Source: a virus. Taken from it: DNA of 64,000 bases. A program made the translations under genes and the position numbers. The stretch is from the IMG/VR virus record IMGVR_UViG_3300025073_000028, positions 61,447-125,446 of that record; one strand, 5' to 3'. The notes under the pieces were generated by a model. The model did no database searches. It was not told the DNA's origin and saw only the letters and a program-made list of their open reading frames with translations. Below, piece by piece: positions 16,290 through 24,212 of the stretch. Positions within the stretch are counted from its first letter, which is position 1, and each line of letters starts with the position of its first letter.

Positions 16290-16849
16290 CAGAAGAACAC
16301 ACTGAACAAGAAGTTATCAATACGGAAAAACCATTAAATGATTTAGACCAAGAAATTAACATCGGTAAATTTATGTTGTCTAAATTTACTGACATTTTCC
16401 TTAATAGTTTTACTATTGATGGAAAAACATTAGTTGATTGGGAAAAAGATTTTGCTATTCACTTTGATCCAAACATGTCAATTTCTGAATGTAGAACGGC
16501 AGTAGCTACTTTAGTTAAGCTATATCAATTAGCTTCAAACTATAAAAGTCGCTATCAGGCAATGCTTTATGCAAATCGTTCTACAGAAAACAACCAACAA
16601 GGGCAATTATATAAAACTTTTATGAGACAAGTAGAAAGAAAAGATGGTTCTCGTAAAGCTTTAACTAATAGAGCGCATTGCGAAAAGTTGGCTAAAAGCG
16701 AAGTGGCAGTTTTAACGACAACAACTATGGCAATAGAAATTGCATATGAATTTTGGTCTAATGTACTTAAAAAATTAGAATATGCGCAAAAAGCATTAAA
16801 TATTGCCGCGATTTTAAATGGAACAGAACGTAAACTAAATCAATACTGA
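16286..16849 (+). CDS. hypothetical helical protein, possibly UvsY-like
   Basis: The 187-residue, mostly helical protein has an acidic N-terminus and a basic central stretch (FMRQVERKDGSRKALTNRAH), ending in a helix with EFWSNVLKKLEYAQKALN. The pattern of a small helical basic protein near a RecA/UvsX gene recalls the recombination mediator UvsY of T4, but the similarity is weak and only suggestive. Confidence 0.55.
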   Translation: MTEEHTEQEVINTEKPLNDLDQEINIGKFMLSKFTDIFLNSFTIDGKTLVDWEKDFAIHFDPNMSISECRTAVATLVKLYQLASNYKSRYQAMLYANRSTENNQQGQLYKTFMRQVERKDGSRKALTNRAHCEKLAKSEVAVLTTTTMAIEIAYEFWSNVLKKLEYAQKALNIAAILNGTERKLNQY

Positions 16850-16858
16850 GAGAGAAAA

Positions 16859-17194
16859 ATGGGAAAGACTATCCGTAAAATCACTGAACCTCGTATTCCT
16901 ACTGCTCCTGGAACTATTGTTCATAAACAGAAAGAAGATAAATATTATACCAATACCGAAAACTTTTGTTTTAAATGCGGAGAGTTAATACATGACTGCG
17001 CTTGTAAACCCGTCAGGACCAGTTTACCGTGTTGTGAAGTGGAGATTGTTCTTCCTTGGAATGAAACGACTCATAAAGTAAGATGTGGAGCAGCTTCAAT
17101 TGCAAAATGGGAATTTCCGGATGGCAAAATTCTTCATGTTTGTGAAGAACATGATAAAGATTTAGCTGACCAAGAAGAAGATTATGAAGGATGA
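16859..17194 (+). CDS. cysteine-rich, probable zinc-binding protein
   Basis: The 111-residue protein has CFKCGELIHDCACKP, a CC pair, RCGAAS and HVCEEHDKD, giving enough Cys/His pairs for one or two zinc sites. The family is not recognised. The end overlaps the next gene by 11 bases. Confidence 0.6.
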   Translation: MGKTIRKITEPRIPTAPGTIVHKQKEDKYYTNTENFCFKCGELIHDCACKPVRTSLPCCEVEIVLPWNETTHKVRCGAASIAKWEFPDGKILHVCEEHDKDLADQEEDYEG

Positions 17195-17513
17195 ATTACT
17201 AGAAGCGTTTAAGACATCTTTAGTAAAAATACAAAAAACATTTGGTGTTTCTAATCTAATATCGTATTATATATCAGTGGCAACAGTAGATCATTTAATT
17301 AATAACAAAGTTATTACTTTAGACCAAATTACAAGTACTTTTTCTAAGGGAGAATTAGGAAACAATTTTGAGCTTCCAATACTCATGAATTTATTAAGTA
17401 CAATTACTCCCTGCCCTATTTGCAAAAAAAGCAAAACACATCGCAAATATTGCGGTTTGGGCCTTACTTTAAAACAATTGAATACACAATGGACGAATTT
17501 ATCGAAGGCGTGA
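17184..17513 (+). CDS. hypothetical protein with C-terminal zinc-knuckle-like motif
   Basis: The 109-residue protein has a helical N-terminal region and CPICKKSKTHRKYCG near residue 74, a C-x2-C...H...C pattern. The family is unknown. Confidence 0.55.
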   Translation: MKDELLEAFKTSLVKIQKTFGVSNLISYYISVATVDHLINNKVITLDQITSTFSKGELGNNFELPILMNLLSTITPCPICKKSKTHRKYCGLGLTLKQLNTQWTNLSKA

Positions 17514-17884
17514 GAGTCCAAAGACTCTTAATAGAAATCTTAATCTCATTTATACGAGATTACCATAATGAACCCGAGACAGTTTGTTCGTTATCTCCTG
17601 ATTGCTCTTCTTGCCCATTGAATAATCATATTATTAATACAAATTACAACAGAGAAATAGAGGCCTTTGAATTTGAACATCAAAAGATTCCTTTATTAAC
17701 CTGTTCGTATCATTTCCAAGTTTCTGAATATTTTTTAATGAAAAACGGAAGTTTCAGTTTTGGGAAATTTGATCTTACATATTCTGAACTCTGTGATTTA
17801 TTAAGTATTCATTCAACAAAACTCAAAAAGATTATACACCAAAATCCCGAACAAGCTATTAACCTCCTTCGTAGATGGGGTTGA
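17489..17884 (+). CDS. hypothetical cysteine-containing protein
   Basis: The 131-residue protein is not recognised. The ATG at 17489 overlaps the previous gene by 25 bases; the frame is open to 17420, so a longer form cannot be excluded. CSLSPDCSSCPLN suggests metal binding. Confidence 0.5.
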   Translation: MDEFIEGVRVQRLLIEILISFIRDYHNEPETVCSLSPDCSSCPLNNHIINTNYNREIEAFEFEHQKIPLLTCSYHFQVSEYFLMKNGSFSFGKFDLTYSELCDLLSIHSTKLKKIIHQNPEQAINLLRRWG

Positions 17885-17897
17885 ATTAGGAGTTCAT

Positions 17898-18551
17898 ATG
17901 TCAGACATCCAAGTTGTCTGCATGGCTGATCTTCATGGTCATTATAAAGATCTTGAAGTTCCGAATGGAGACCTTTTAATTATTGCTGGAGATATAACCA
18001 CATTTGGTTCTTTAAAAGAAATTGAAGAATTTGGTAATTGGTTAAAAATACAACCACATGATTTGAAAATTGTTATAGCCGGAAATCATGATTTAGCTTT
18101 TCAATCAAGAAAAGAAAAAGCTAGTTTGGCTATTAATAAACATCAAAATTGTATTTATTTAGAAGATGACAGTTATCAATTTAAAGGTTTACATATTTAT
18201 GGTTCGCCTTGGCAACCAGTATTTTATAATTGGGCTTTTAATCTACCAGTAGGAGAACCCTTACGTAAAGTTTGGGAAAAAATTCCACATAATACCGATA
18301 TTCTCATTACCCATACACCTCCTAGAGATTGCTTAGACTTCTCTAAGGGAAATAGAATAGGTTGCCAAGACTTAAAAGATAGACTTTTAAATATATCTCT
18401 TAAATTACATGTTTTTGGTCATATTCATGAGAACTATGGAATGGTAGAAACCCATGCAATAAATAATAAAATTTCTATTAACGCAGCCTTATGTGATGAC
18501 GCTAATAAATTAATTCATAGTCCTATCCAAATAAATATTAAGGTAAAATAA
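17898..18551 (+). CDS. calcineurin-like metallophosphoesterase (MPPED/UPF0046 type)
   Basis: The 217-residue protein has the full metallophosphoesterase signature: MADLHGHY (D-x-H), IIAGDIT, IAGNHDLAF, ITHTPPRD and VFGHIHE. GSPWQP in the middle is typical of the MPPED-like group. These enzymes hydrolyse phosphodiesters with a two-metal centre; the substrate is not known. AGGAG precedes the ATG. Confidence 0.88.
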   Translation: MSDIQVVCMADLHGHYKDLEVPNGDLLIIAGDITTFGSLKEIEEFGNWLKIQPHDLKIVIAGNHDLAFQSRKEKASLAINKHQNCIYLEDDSYQFKGLHIYGSPWQPVFYNWAFNLPVGEPLRKVWEKIPHNTDILITHTPPRDCLDFSKGNRIGCQDLKDRLLNISLKLHVFGHIHENYGMVETHAINNKISINAALCDDANKLIHSPIQINIKVK

Positions 18552-18571
18552 ACTTTTGCAAGGAGATTATA

Positions 18572-18928
18572 GTGAATCACTGTATAGGAGAAGATTTATT
18601 TATACTTAATAGACTGTTAGTATTTATTAAATATTATAAAATAGAATACAGAGAAATTGCTTGTGTAGAACATGATGCAGCAATGTGTAAATTAAGCCAA
18701 CATCCAGATTATCGACTTCCAACATTAACTGAAGTATTTGAACTTAACGATTGTCTAAACCAATACCCTGATAAACGCTTTTATAAATTTGGTGGAAGAT
18801 TTGTTTGGTGCCAAGAGGGACAAGGTCAAGTTGCTTATCATATTCATTCAGGTTCAACCCGTAATTCTTTCCCTGTTAAAGATGGAAGGGTTCTATTAGT
18901 TCGAGATCTTTATAAAGAAATTCTATAA
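18572..18928 (+). CDS. distant Lcl-like protein, GTG start
   Basis: The 118-residue protein starts with GTG behind AAGGAG. It shares only the core of the Lcl family: DYRLPTLTEVFEL, then RFVWCQEGQG and a final strand GRVLLVRDLYKEIL. It is most like the next gene. The membership is inferred from pattern and arrangement. Confidence 0.5.
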   Translation: MNHCIGEDLFILNRLLVFIKYYKIEYREIACVEHDAAMCKLSQHPDYRLPTLTEVFELNDCLNQYPDKRFYKFGGRFVWCQEGQGQVAYHIHSGSTRNSFPVKDGRVLLVRDLYKEIL

Positions 18929-18937
18929 GGATTTAAA

Positions 18938-19309
18938 ATGCAAAACTTAATCTTTTTCTCAGGTAAATATATTGCTACAGAATTTTGGGATCCGCCCATT
19001 CAAACCTTTTGGGGAGAAGAAAGGAAAGATAGAATTTGTGCGTCTAATTCAGACTTTAGATTACCTACCTTAAAAGAAATATTTGAATTACAAGAAGCAG
19101 AATACAATAATTATATTAGATTCTGTCCTTTCCTTCATGTTGGAACAAGATACCTTTGGTGTCTTGATGTTCCTTATGCTGTAGGTACTCCAGGACAAGA
19201 TAGAGACAAAATACCCTTTTCCAAATGGCTTCCTCGTGTATATCGTGTTAAGAGCGGAGGAGGTCGAATACTTTTAATTAAAGAAGCTCCAATCTTAGAT
19301 ATATTATAA
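18938..19309 (+). CDS. distant Lcl-like protein
   Basis: The 123-residue protein pairs with the preceding gene: DFRLPTLKEIFEL, RYLWCLDVPYA and GGRILLIKEAPILDIL align in order. AAGGA precedes the ATG. The two probably arose by tandem duplication and have lost the YVR-VRP ending of the close Lcl copies. Confidence 0.5.
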   Translation: MQNLIFFSGKYIATEFWDPPIQTFWGEERKDRICASNSDFRLPTLKEIFELQEAEYNNYIRFCPFLHVGTRYLWCLDVPYAVGTPGQDRDKIPFSKWLPRVYRVKSGGGRILLIKEAPILDIL

Positions 19310-19316
19310 GGATTAT

Positions 19317-20372
19317 ATGGTTAAAAAAGATACAGAAGTTGTTGAAAATTTAGACGATGAAAAGCAAAAAGAAATAGAGTTATCTCTTAAGTTAATTGCT
19401 AAACAATTTGGAGAAGGCTTAGCTTGTATTGCTTCCAACGAAGATTTAGATATATGCACTATTAAAGATTGGATACCTATGGGTCTTCCAAACTTAGATT
19501 ATAATTTGTCTAAAGGAAGGGGATTACCAAGAGGAAGGCATATAGAATTATATGGATGGGAAGCAACAGGCAAAAGTAGTCTTGCATTACATGCTTGTGC
19601 GCAAGCACAAAAACAGGGGTTATTAGTTGCATATATAGATTCTGAGCACGCACTAGAACTAGATTATGCACAGAAATTAGAAGTCGATTTGAATCGGCTT
19701 ACAATTAGTCAACCTGATTACGGTGAGCAAGCGTTAGATATTGCAGAAACTTTATGTAGAACTGGTTCTTATGGCTTAATTATTATAGATTCTGTTGCGA
19801 CTTTAATTCCTAAAGCTGAATTAGATGGGACAATGGAAGATCAACAAATGGGCCTTCAAGCTCGTATGATGTCTAAGGCTTTGCGCAAGCTTAACCCATT
19901 AGCCCAACAAGCTAATTGTACTTTTATTTGGATAAACCAATTTCGTCAGAAAATTGGAATTTCTTATGGTTCTCCAGATGTGGTATCCGGCGGAAACGCA
20001 TTAAAATTCTATGCAACTATTAGATTAGAATTACGAAAAGGAGATTGGGTGGGTCCAAAAGAAACACCAATAGGTTTTACTTGTAAAATTAAGACAGCAA
20101 AGAATAAGGTATTTACTCCATTTAGAACAGCAGAAGTAGATTTACTGTTTGGACAAGGATTTAGTCCTTGGGCTGGTACTGTAGATTTATTACGTTCTAA
20201 AGGTATCTTAGAAAATTCTGGTGCTTGGTACTATCTTAATGGGACAAAAGTAGCACAAGGCAGAAATGGAATGGCTGAATATTTAGCAACAATGCCCCCA
20301 GAAGAATTAAAACTTTTGCTAGATAGATCCTATGGGTTAACCACAATAGAGACAAAGAATGAACCAGCTTGA
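19317..20372 (+). CDS. recA: RecA/UvsX recombinase
   Basis: The 351-residue protein has Walker A GWEATGKS at 80-87, AYIDSEHALELDYAQKLEV, the Walker B LIIIDSVATLIPKAELDG, QARMMSKALRKL, and the strand WINQFRQKIGISYGSP with SGGNALKFYA. It promotes strand exchange for phage recombination and replication. It lacks the acidic C-terminal tail of E. coli RecA and ends in DRSYGL. The gene overlaps the uracil-DNA glycosylase gene by 14 bases, fitting a repair operon. Confidence 0.95.
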   Translation: MVKKDTEVVENLDDEKQKEIELSLKLIAKQFGEGLACIASNEDLDICTIKDWIPMGLPNLDYNLSKGRGLPRGRHIELYGWEATGKSSLALHACAQAQKQGLLVAYIDSEHALELDYAQKLEVDLNRLTISQPDYGEQALDIAETLCRTGSYGLIIIDSVATLIPKAELDGTMEDQQMGLQARMMSKALRKLNPLAQQANCTFIWINQFRQKIGISYGSPDVVSGGNALKFYATIRLELRKGDWVGPKETPIGFTCKIKTAKNKVFTPFRTAEVDLLFGQGFSPWAGTVDLLRSKGILENSGAWYYLNGTKVAQGRNGMAEYLATMPPEELKLLLDRSYGLTTIETKNEPA

Positions 20373-20958
20373 AACATATTGCACAGAACTTAAAGAAAAA
20401 AATTGCACCCTTTGTTCTCTAAATACTAATAATTCTAAGATAGTTGTTAATCGGGGATCTTATCTGGCCGATATTATGGTCATAGGTATGGGACCCGGAG
20501 AACAAGAACAAAAACAAGGTCTGCCATTCGTAGGACCAAGTGGTCAATTTGCAAATGAAATGTTCGAATCTATTGGGATAGATCCTCACAAAGATATATT
20601 TTGGACAAATATAGTCCTACATAGAACAATGGTCAATGGTCAATTTAAAGATCGAGATCCACGGCCAGAAGAATATGATGTGTGTAAAACACATTTAAAC
20701 AATATGATAAATTTATTAAAACCGCGTTTTATTATTACTTTTGGTAAGCCAACATATCAAGCATTAACTGATACTGTTATCCAAAATTGGGTAAAAGAAT
20801 ATTGTGGTAAGGTTAAAAAATATTTATTAGAAGGTAAAACTTATAAGGTAATGCCGTTAATGCATCCAGCATACATTTTACGTAACCCATCTATGATGGA
20901 CTTAGCAAAAGAACATGCACAGATTTTTTATAATTTTTACACAGAAAATTTAAAATGA
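20359..20958 (+). CDS. uracil-DNA glycosylase, family 4 (Fe-S)
   Basis: The 199-residue protein has the family 4 motif A GMGPGEQEQKQGLPFVGPSG and motif B HPAYIL. CTLC near the N-terminus plus CKTHL and CGKV supply the four cysteines for a 4Fe-4S cluster. It removes uracil from DNA. It is encoded directly after RecA and also fits the dUTPase found at 23393. Confidence 0.92.
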   Translation: MNQLETYCTELKEKNCTLCSLNTNNSKIVVNRGSYLADIMVIGMGPGEQEQKQGLPFVGPSGQFANEMFESIGIDPHKDIFWTNIVLHRTMVNGQFKDRDPRPEEYDVCKTHLNNMINLLKPRFIITFGKPTYQALTDTVIQNWVKEYCGKVKKYLLEGKTYKVMPLMHPAYILRNPSMMDLAKEHAQIFYNFYTENLK

Positions 20959-21257
20959 ATGAATGGATCAAAGATCCTAGGACCGGATTAAAGTGGGGAC
21001 CAATCTCTGAAAAGTCAATGTCATGGAGGAAAACTCAAATCTAGTGTGAAGAACAAAAAGGAAGATGCCCTTCTAAAGAAGAACTTATTGATTTATTTGA
21101 GAATGGACCAGAAGAAATTAAAAAGTATATAAAAAATAAATCTTTATGGTCATCTTCTAGATGTCGAATGTCAAAACAATATTATTATGTAAGGCACAAT
21201 TTTATTGGAAGTGACATCAAATATAATAGTCGTTATATCTGTTGTGTGCGACCATAA
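20955..21257 (+). pseudogene. Lcl/DUF1566-like gene interrupted by an in-frame TAG
   Basis: Reading from the ATG at 20955 (overlapping the previous stop) gives MNEWIKDPRTGLKWGPIS, then a TAG at 21042-21044 (codon 30). The same frame continues with RCPSKEELIDLF, LWSSSRC, then YICCVRP and two stop codons at 21255-21260. The post-stop part clearly has the Lcl plan (polymorphic WSSS and closing VRP), so this is one decayed gene or one needing readthrough. Confidence 0.7.
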
Positions 21258-21275
21258 TAAAAATAAGGAATTAAA

Positions 21276-21899
21276 ATGAGTCTAAAACGCCAACTACTCT
21301 ATTTTGCTAATATGTACCCTTTGGTTGCAAAAAATCACATAGAATTATTGTCTGAGTTTTACCTAGATAACTCTGGGGTGCATTATTGGTATCAAGGAGA
21401 AATGGTACAAGCAGAAGGAGATTTAGGCGTACAAGACATTTCTTTTAGTAACTTTAAAAGATTACTGCGTCGCCATGTGAAAGTCGCGCGCAGAGACTTT
21501 TTCTCATACCAGCAGCCAGACCATCTCCTTGAACCCTACGAAAGGGCGCTCCATAAGAAATGGCGCAAAGACTATTATATAGACAATGCCCTGAAGTGTC
21601 TACATAAAAAACCTTTAGTTACAAAAACCTTTCCACCGGCTCATGTGTATCTGAGATACGCAGAACGCCTCAAACTTCCTGCGGACGTCAAGCCGGATTG
21701 GCAAGCTGGGTACGAAGAACTAAAAGCTTATATCAAGTGCCAGGCATCTTTAAGTTTTGAACTCTTCTCTGCTATGGCTAAGAAAGACGACGGCTGGGAA
21801 TATTTTGCATTGTATCACGGAGAAGAAGAAGAAACCATAGAAACCGCACTAAAGAAAATCCTGAAAGAAACCCAAAAGTTAGCAGCAGTACTACTTTAA
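21276..21899 (+). CDS. hypothetical protein with atypical base composition
   Basis: The 207-residue protein is not recognised. The codons are richer in G and C than the neighbours (for example CGT CGC CAT GTG, GCG CGC AGA), suggesting a recent arrival. It is basic and aromatic in the first half and acidic helical near the end. AAGGAATTAAA precedes the ATG. Confidence 0.65.
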   Translation: MSLKRQLLYFANMYPLVAKNHIELLSEFYLDNSGVHYWYQGEMVQAEGDLGVQDISFSNFKRLLRRHVKVARRDFFSYQQPDHLLEPYERALHKKWRKDYYIDNALKCLHKKPLVTKTFPPAHVYLRYAERLKLPADVKPDWQAGYEELKAYIKCQASLSFELFSAMAKKDDGWEYFALYHGEEEETIETALKKILKETQKLAAVLL

Positions 21900-21914
21900 G
21901 TAAAAGGTATTAAA

Positions 21915-22043
21915 ATGAAAATCGATAAATTTAAAGGAAAAATTACATCAAAGGAAAATCTTGAAGAATTCACTAACCTTATTGTAGATACATTGCGTCA
22001 AATGTATATAGATAAAGGCGGAACGATTAAAGATTCTGAATAA
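21915..22043 (+). CDS. small hypothetical protein, possibly the first part of a broken gene
   Basis: The 42-residue reading from the ATG at 21915 (MKIDKFKGKITSKENL) stops at a TAA (22041-22043). The frame stays open after it for another 43 codons, so this may be the N-terminal half of a disrupted gene. A weak AAAGG box precedes it. Confidence 0.35.
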   Translation: MKIDKFKGKITSKENLEEFTNLIVDTLRQMYIDKGGTIKDSE

Positions 22044-22175
22044 GTGTGTATAACCATCGAATGTTATTCAGGAACAGTATATATATACCCGGTAAATCAA
22101 ATTAGTAAAGAATTACTATTAGAGTTAAGCGAAAAAGAAAAACTCGAAGTAAAAAAGGATATATGGGAAGTTTAA
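22044..22175 (+). CDS. small hypothetical reading frame after an in-frame stop
   Basis: A 43-residue frame begins with GTG directly after the TAA at 22041 and ends overlapping the nucleotidyltransferase start by 13 bases. No ribosome binding site is obvious, so it may be translated only by reinitiation or may be the remnant of the gene beginning at 21915. Confidence 0.25.
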   Translation: MCITIECYSGTVYIYPVNQISKELLLELSEKEKLEVKKDIWEV

Positions 22176-23044
22176 TATCTAAATTACAATCTAAACAACT
22201 TATTAATTGCCCATATGGTATAGATAAGTCTGTTCAATATGAAGTTATTATGGGCTCAACTGCATATGGAGCAAGCAGCAATACTTCGGATATTGATATA
22301 TATGGCTTTGCTCTGCCTTCTCGTACTATGATATTCCCTCATGAAGCTGGAGAAATACAAGGGTTCGGAACACAATCTCTGCGATTTCAAAATTTTCAAC
22401 AGCATCATATCAAGGATCAAGATAAGGAGTATGATATTGATATCTATAATATCGTTCGTTATTTTGATTTATGTATGAATTGTAACCCTAATATGATAGA
22501 TTCATTATTTGTTCCTGAAAGATGTATTATTCATATAACACCAGTAGGACAAAGAGTGCGAGAGAATAGAAAACTATTCTTATCTAAAAAAGCATGGCAT
22601 ACCTTTAAGGGTTATGCCTATTCTCGGCTACATAAAATCAAAACAAAAAATCCTGAAGGAAATAGAGCTGAACTTATCAGTCAATATGGTTGGGATATAA
22701 AGTTTGGTTATCATGTAGTAAGACTATTAAATGAAGTTGAACAAATTTTATCAGAGCATGACATAGATTTAGAAAGAAATAGAGAACAACTTAAGGCTAT
22801 ACGAAGAGGAGAATGGACTTTAGAATATCTAGAAAATTGGTTCGCAGATAAAGAAAAATCTCTTGAAAAAATATACTTAGAAAGTACTCTCCAATATAGT
22901 CCTAATGAATCTAAAATAAAAGATTTACTATTAGAATGTTTAGAAATGTATTTTGGAAATTTATCTATAAAGAGAGAGGAAACTTCTATCAAAGAAGAAC
23001 TCTCGAAAATATATTTAACAATAGGGAACCTGTTAAATGTTTAA
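22163..23044 (+). CDS. nucleotidyltransferase, RlaP/PF10127-like
   Basis: The 293-residue protein has the polymerase-beta-type active site MGSTAYGASSNTSDIDIYG (about residues 30-48) with a third acidic site in EYDIDIYNIVRYFDL. The rest is helical with NPNMIDSLFVP. The pattern fits the RlaP family of predicted nucleotidyltransferases, found in RNA repair clusters and many large phages. The substrate is unknown. AAAAGGAT lies before the ATG at 22163. It overlaps the next Lcl gene. Confidence 0.8.
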   Translation: MGSLISKLQSKQLINCPYGIDKSVQYEVIMGSTAYGASSNTSDIDIYGFALPSRTMIFPHEAGEIQGFGTQSLRFQNFQQHHIKDQDKEYDIDIYNIVRYFDLCMNCNPNMIDSLFVPERCIIHITPVGQRVRENRKLFLSKKAWHTFKGYAYSRLHKIKTKNPEGNRAELISQYGWDIKFGYHVVRLLNEVEQILSEHDIDLERNREQLKAIRRGEWTLEYLENWFADKEKSLEKIYLESTLQYSPNESKIKDLLLECLEMYFGNLSIKREETSIKEELSKIYLTIGNLLNV

Positions 23045-23396
23045 AAAAATCAATGGTTATACAATTGACTTTAATAGAAGATTAATTTGGGGACCAGTTC
23101 AAGGATCAATGAATTGGGATAAAGCCAAGGTCTTAGAAAAAGACGGTTGGAGACTTCCGACAAGTGAAGAATTAAAACAAGCATTTATTGACGAAGTTCT
23201 TGGATTTACAAAGAGTTGGTTCTGGTCTTCGACACCTTATGAGAATTTCACTGACTATGTATGGACTGTAAATTTCGGTTTTGGCATACCTTATTACACC
23301 TATAAAGATGACTATTGTCTTACACGTTATGTGCAACCATTAAACTCCTCAATTTTAGAAGTGCTTGGAGTTATAAAAAACTTAGAGGTATTATGA
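23037..23396 (+). CDS. Lcl/DUF1566-type variable protein
   Basis: The 119-residue protein has the constant N-terminus MFKKINGYTIDF, WGPVQGSMNW, WRLPTSEELKQAF and WFWSSTPY, a variable segment (about 23232-23325), then RYVQPLNSSILEVLG. Its 5-prime end overlaps the nucleotidyltransferase stop and its 3-prime end overlaps the dUTPase start. It ends differently from the other close copies. Confidence 0.8.
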   Translation: MFKKINGYTIDFNRRLIWGPVQGSMNWDKAKVLEKDGWRLPTSEELKQAFIDEVLGFTKSWFWSSTPYENFTDYVWTVNFGFGIPYYTYKDDYCLTRYVQPLNSSILEVLGVIKNLEVL

Positions 23397-23848
23397 CAGA
23401 ATATATATTTGAATTAAAAGTAGCAGAAGATAGATTATATCCTACAGAAAAAATGCCCCATTATGCGACAACAGGTTCTGCAGCTTTTGATATTATTCTT
23501 GCCCCAATAGAATGGGAAGAATGTCTTTCTCAATTGTTAATCAAACCTAAAGAAATAGTCATGCTGCAAACCGGATTGTTTATCAAAAAAATGTCATCTA
23601 ATATGTTTTTAGATGTTCGTTTGCGTAGTTCAATAGCTAAACAAGGGTTAGTCTTTGTTGGAAGTGGTGTTATAGATAGTGATTATAGAGATGAAATCTT
23701 AATCCCAGTTTATAACCCAACAGAAGAAACAATTTTTTTGAATATATTTGATCGTATTGCGCAAGGTATTTTGATCCCAATCGTAAGAACAGGTTTGGAG
23801 ATTAAACAAGAAATACGTAAAGGTGGGTTTGGTTCAACAGGAAAATAA
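23393..23848 (+). CDS. dut: dUTPase
   Basis: The 151-residue protein has the dUTPase motifs in order: GSAAFDI, RLRSSIAKQG, GSGVIDSDYRDEI, FDRIAQGIL, and the C-terminal GGFGSTGK arm. The start at 23393 is preferred over the longer frame because it overlaps the previous stop (ATGA) and follows GAGGT. It hydrolyses dUTP to dUMP, supplying ThyX and keeping uracil out of DNA. Confidence 0.95.
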   Translation: MTEYIFELKVAEDRLYPTEKMPHYATTGSAAFDIILAPIEWEECLSQLLIKPKEIVMLQTGLFIKKMSSNMFLDVRLRSSIAKQGLVFVGSGVIDSDYRDEILIPVYNPTEETIFLNIFDRIAQGILIPIVRTGLEIKQEIRKGGFGSTGK

Positions 23849-23850
23849 AT

Positions 23851-24204
23851 ATGTTTAAAGTAATCAATGGTCTTACAATCGATTTCAAGAATAAATTAGT
23901 TTGGGGATTAACCCAAGAACCAAGAAGCTGGAATAAAGCCAAAGACTTAGAAAAAGACAGTTGGAGACTTCCAACAATTGATGAATTAAAACAAGCATGT
24001 ATAGATAAAGTTCCTGGATTTATATCACATTACTTTTGGTCGTCATCTCCCTACTTTAATTATACTGGTTATTCACGGGTTATACTTTTCTATAGTGGCT
24101 ATACCGACTACGAGGATGAATGTTTTACCTACTATGTACGATATGTAAAACCACTTGATTCTTTGATTTTAAAAGAATTAAATTTTACAATAGAAATTTT
24201 ATAA
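23851..24204 (+). CDS. Lcl/DUF1566-type variable protein
   Basis: The 117-residue protein shares most of the sequence LVWGLTQEPRSWN with the gene at 13714 and the LDSLILKELNFT ending with two others. The variable segment (about 24046-24140) lies between YFWSSSPY and YVRYVKP. The Trp usual in the YxW position is Arg here (codon CGG). It sits between dut and the ribonucleotide reductase. Confidence 0.8.
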   Translation: MFKVINGLTIDFKNKLVWGLTQEPRSWNKAKDLEKDSWRLPTIDELKQACIDKVPGFISHYFWSSSPYFNYTGYSRVILFYSGYTDYEDECFTYYVRYVKPLDSLILKELNFTIEIL

Positions 24205-24212
24205 GAGTAATT

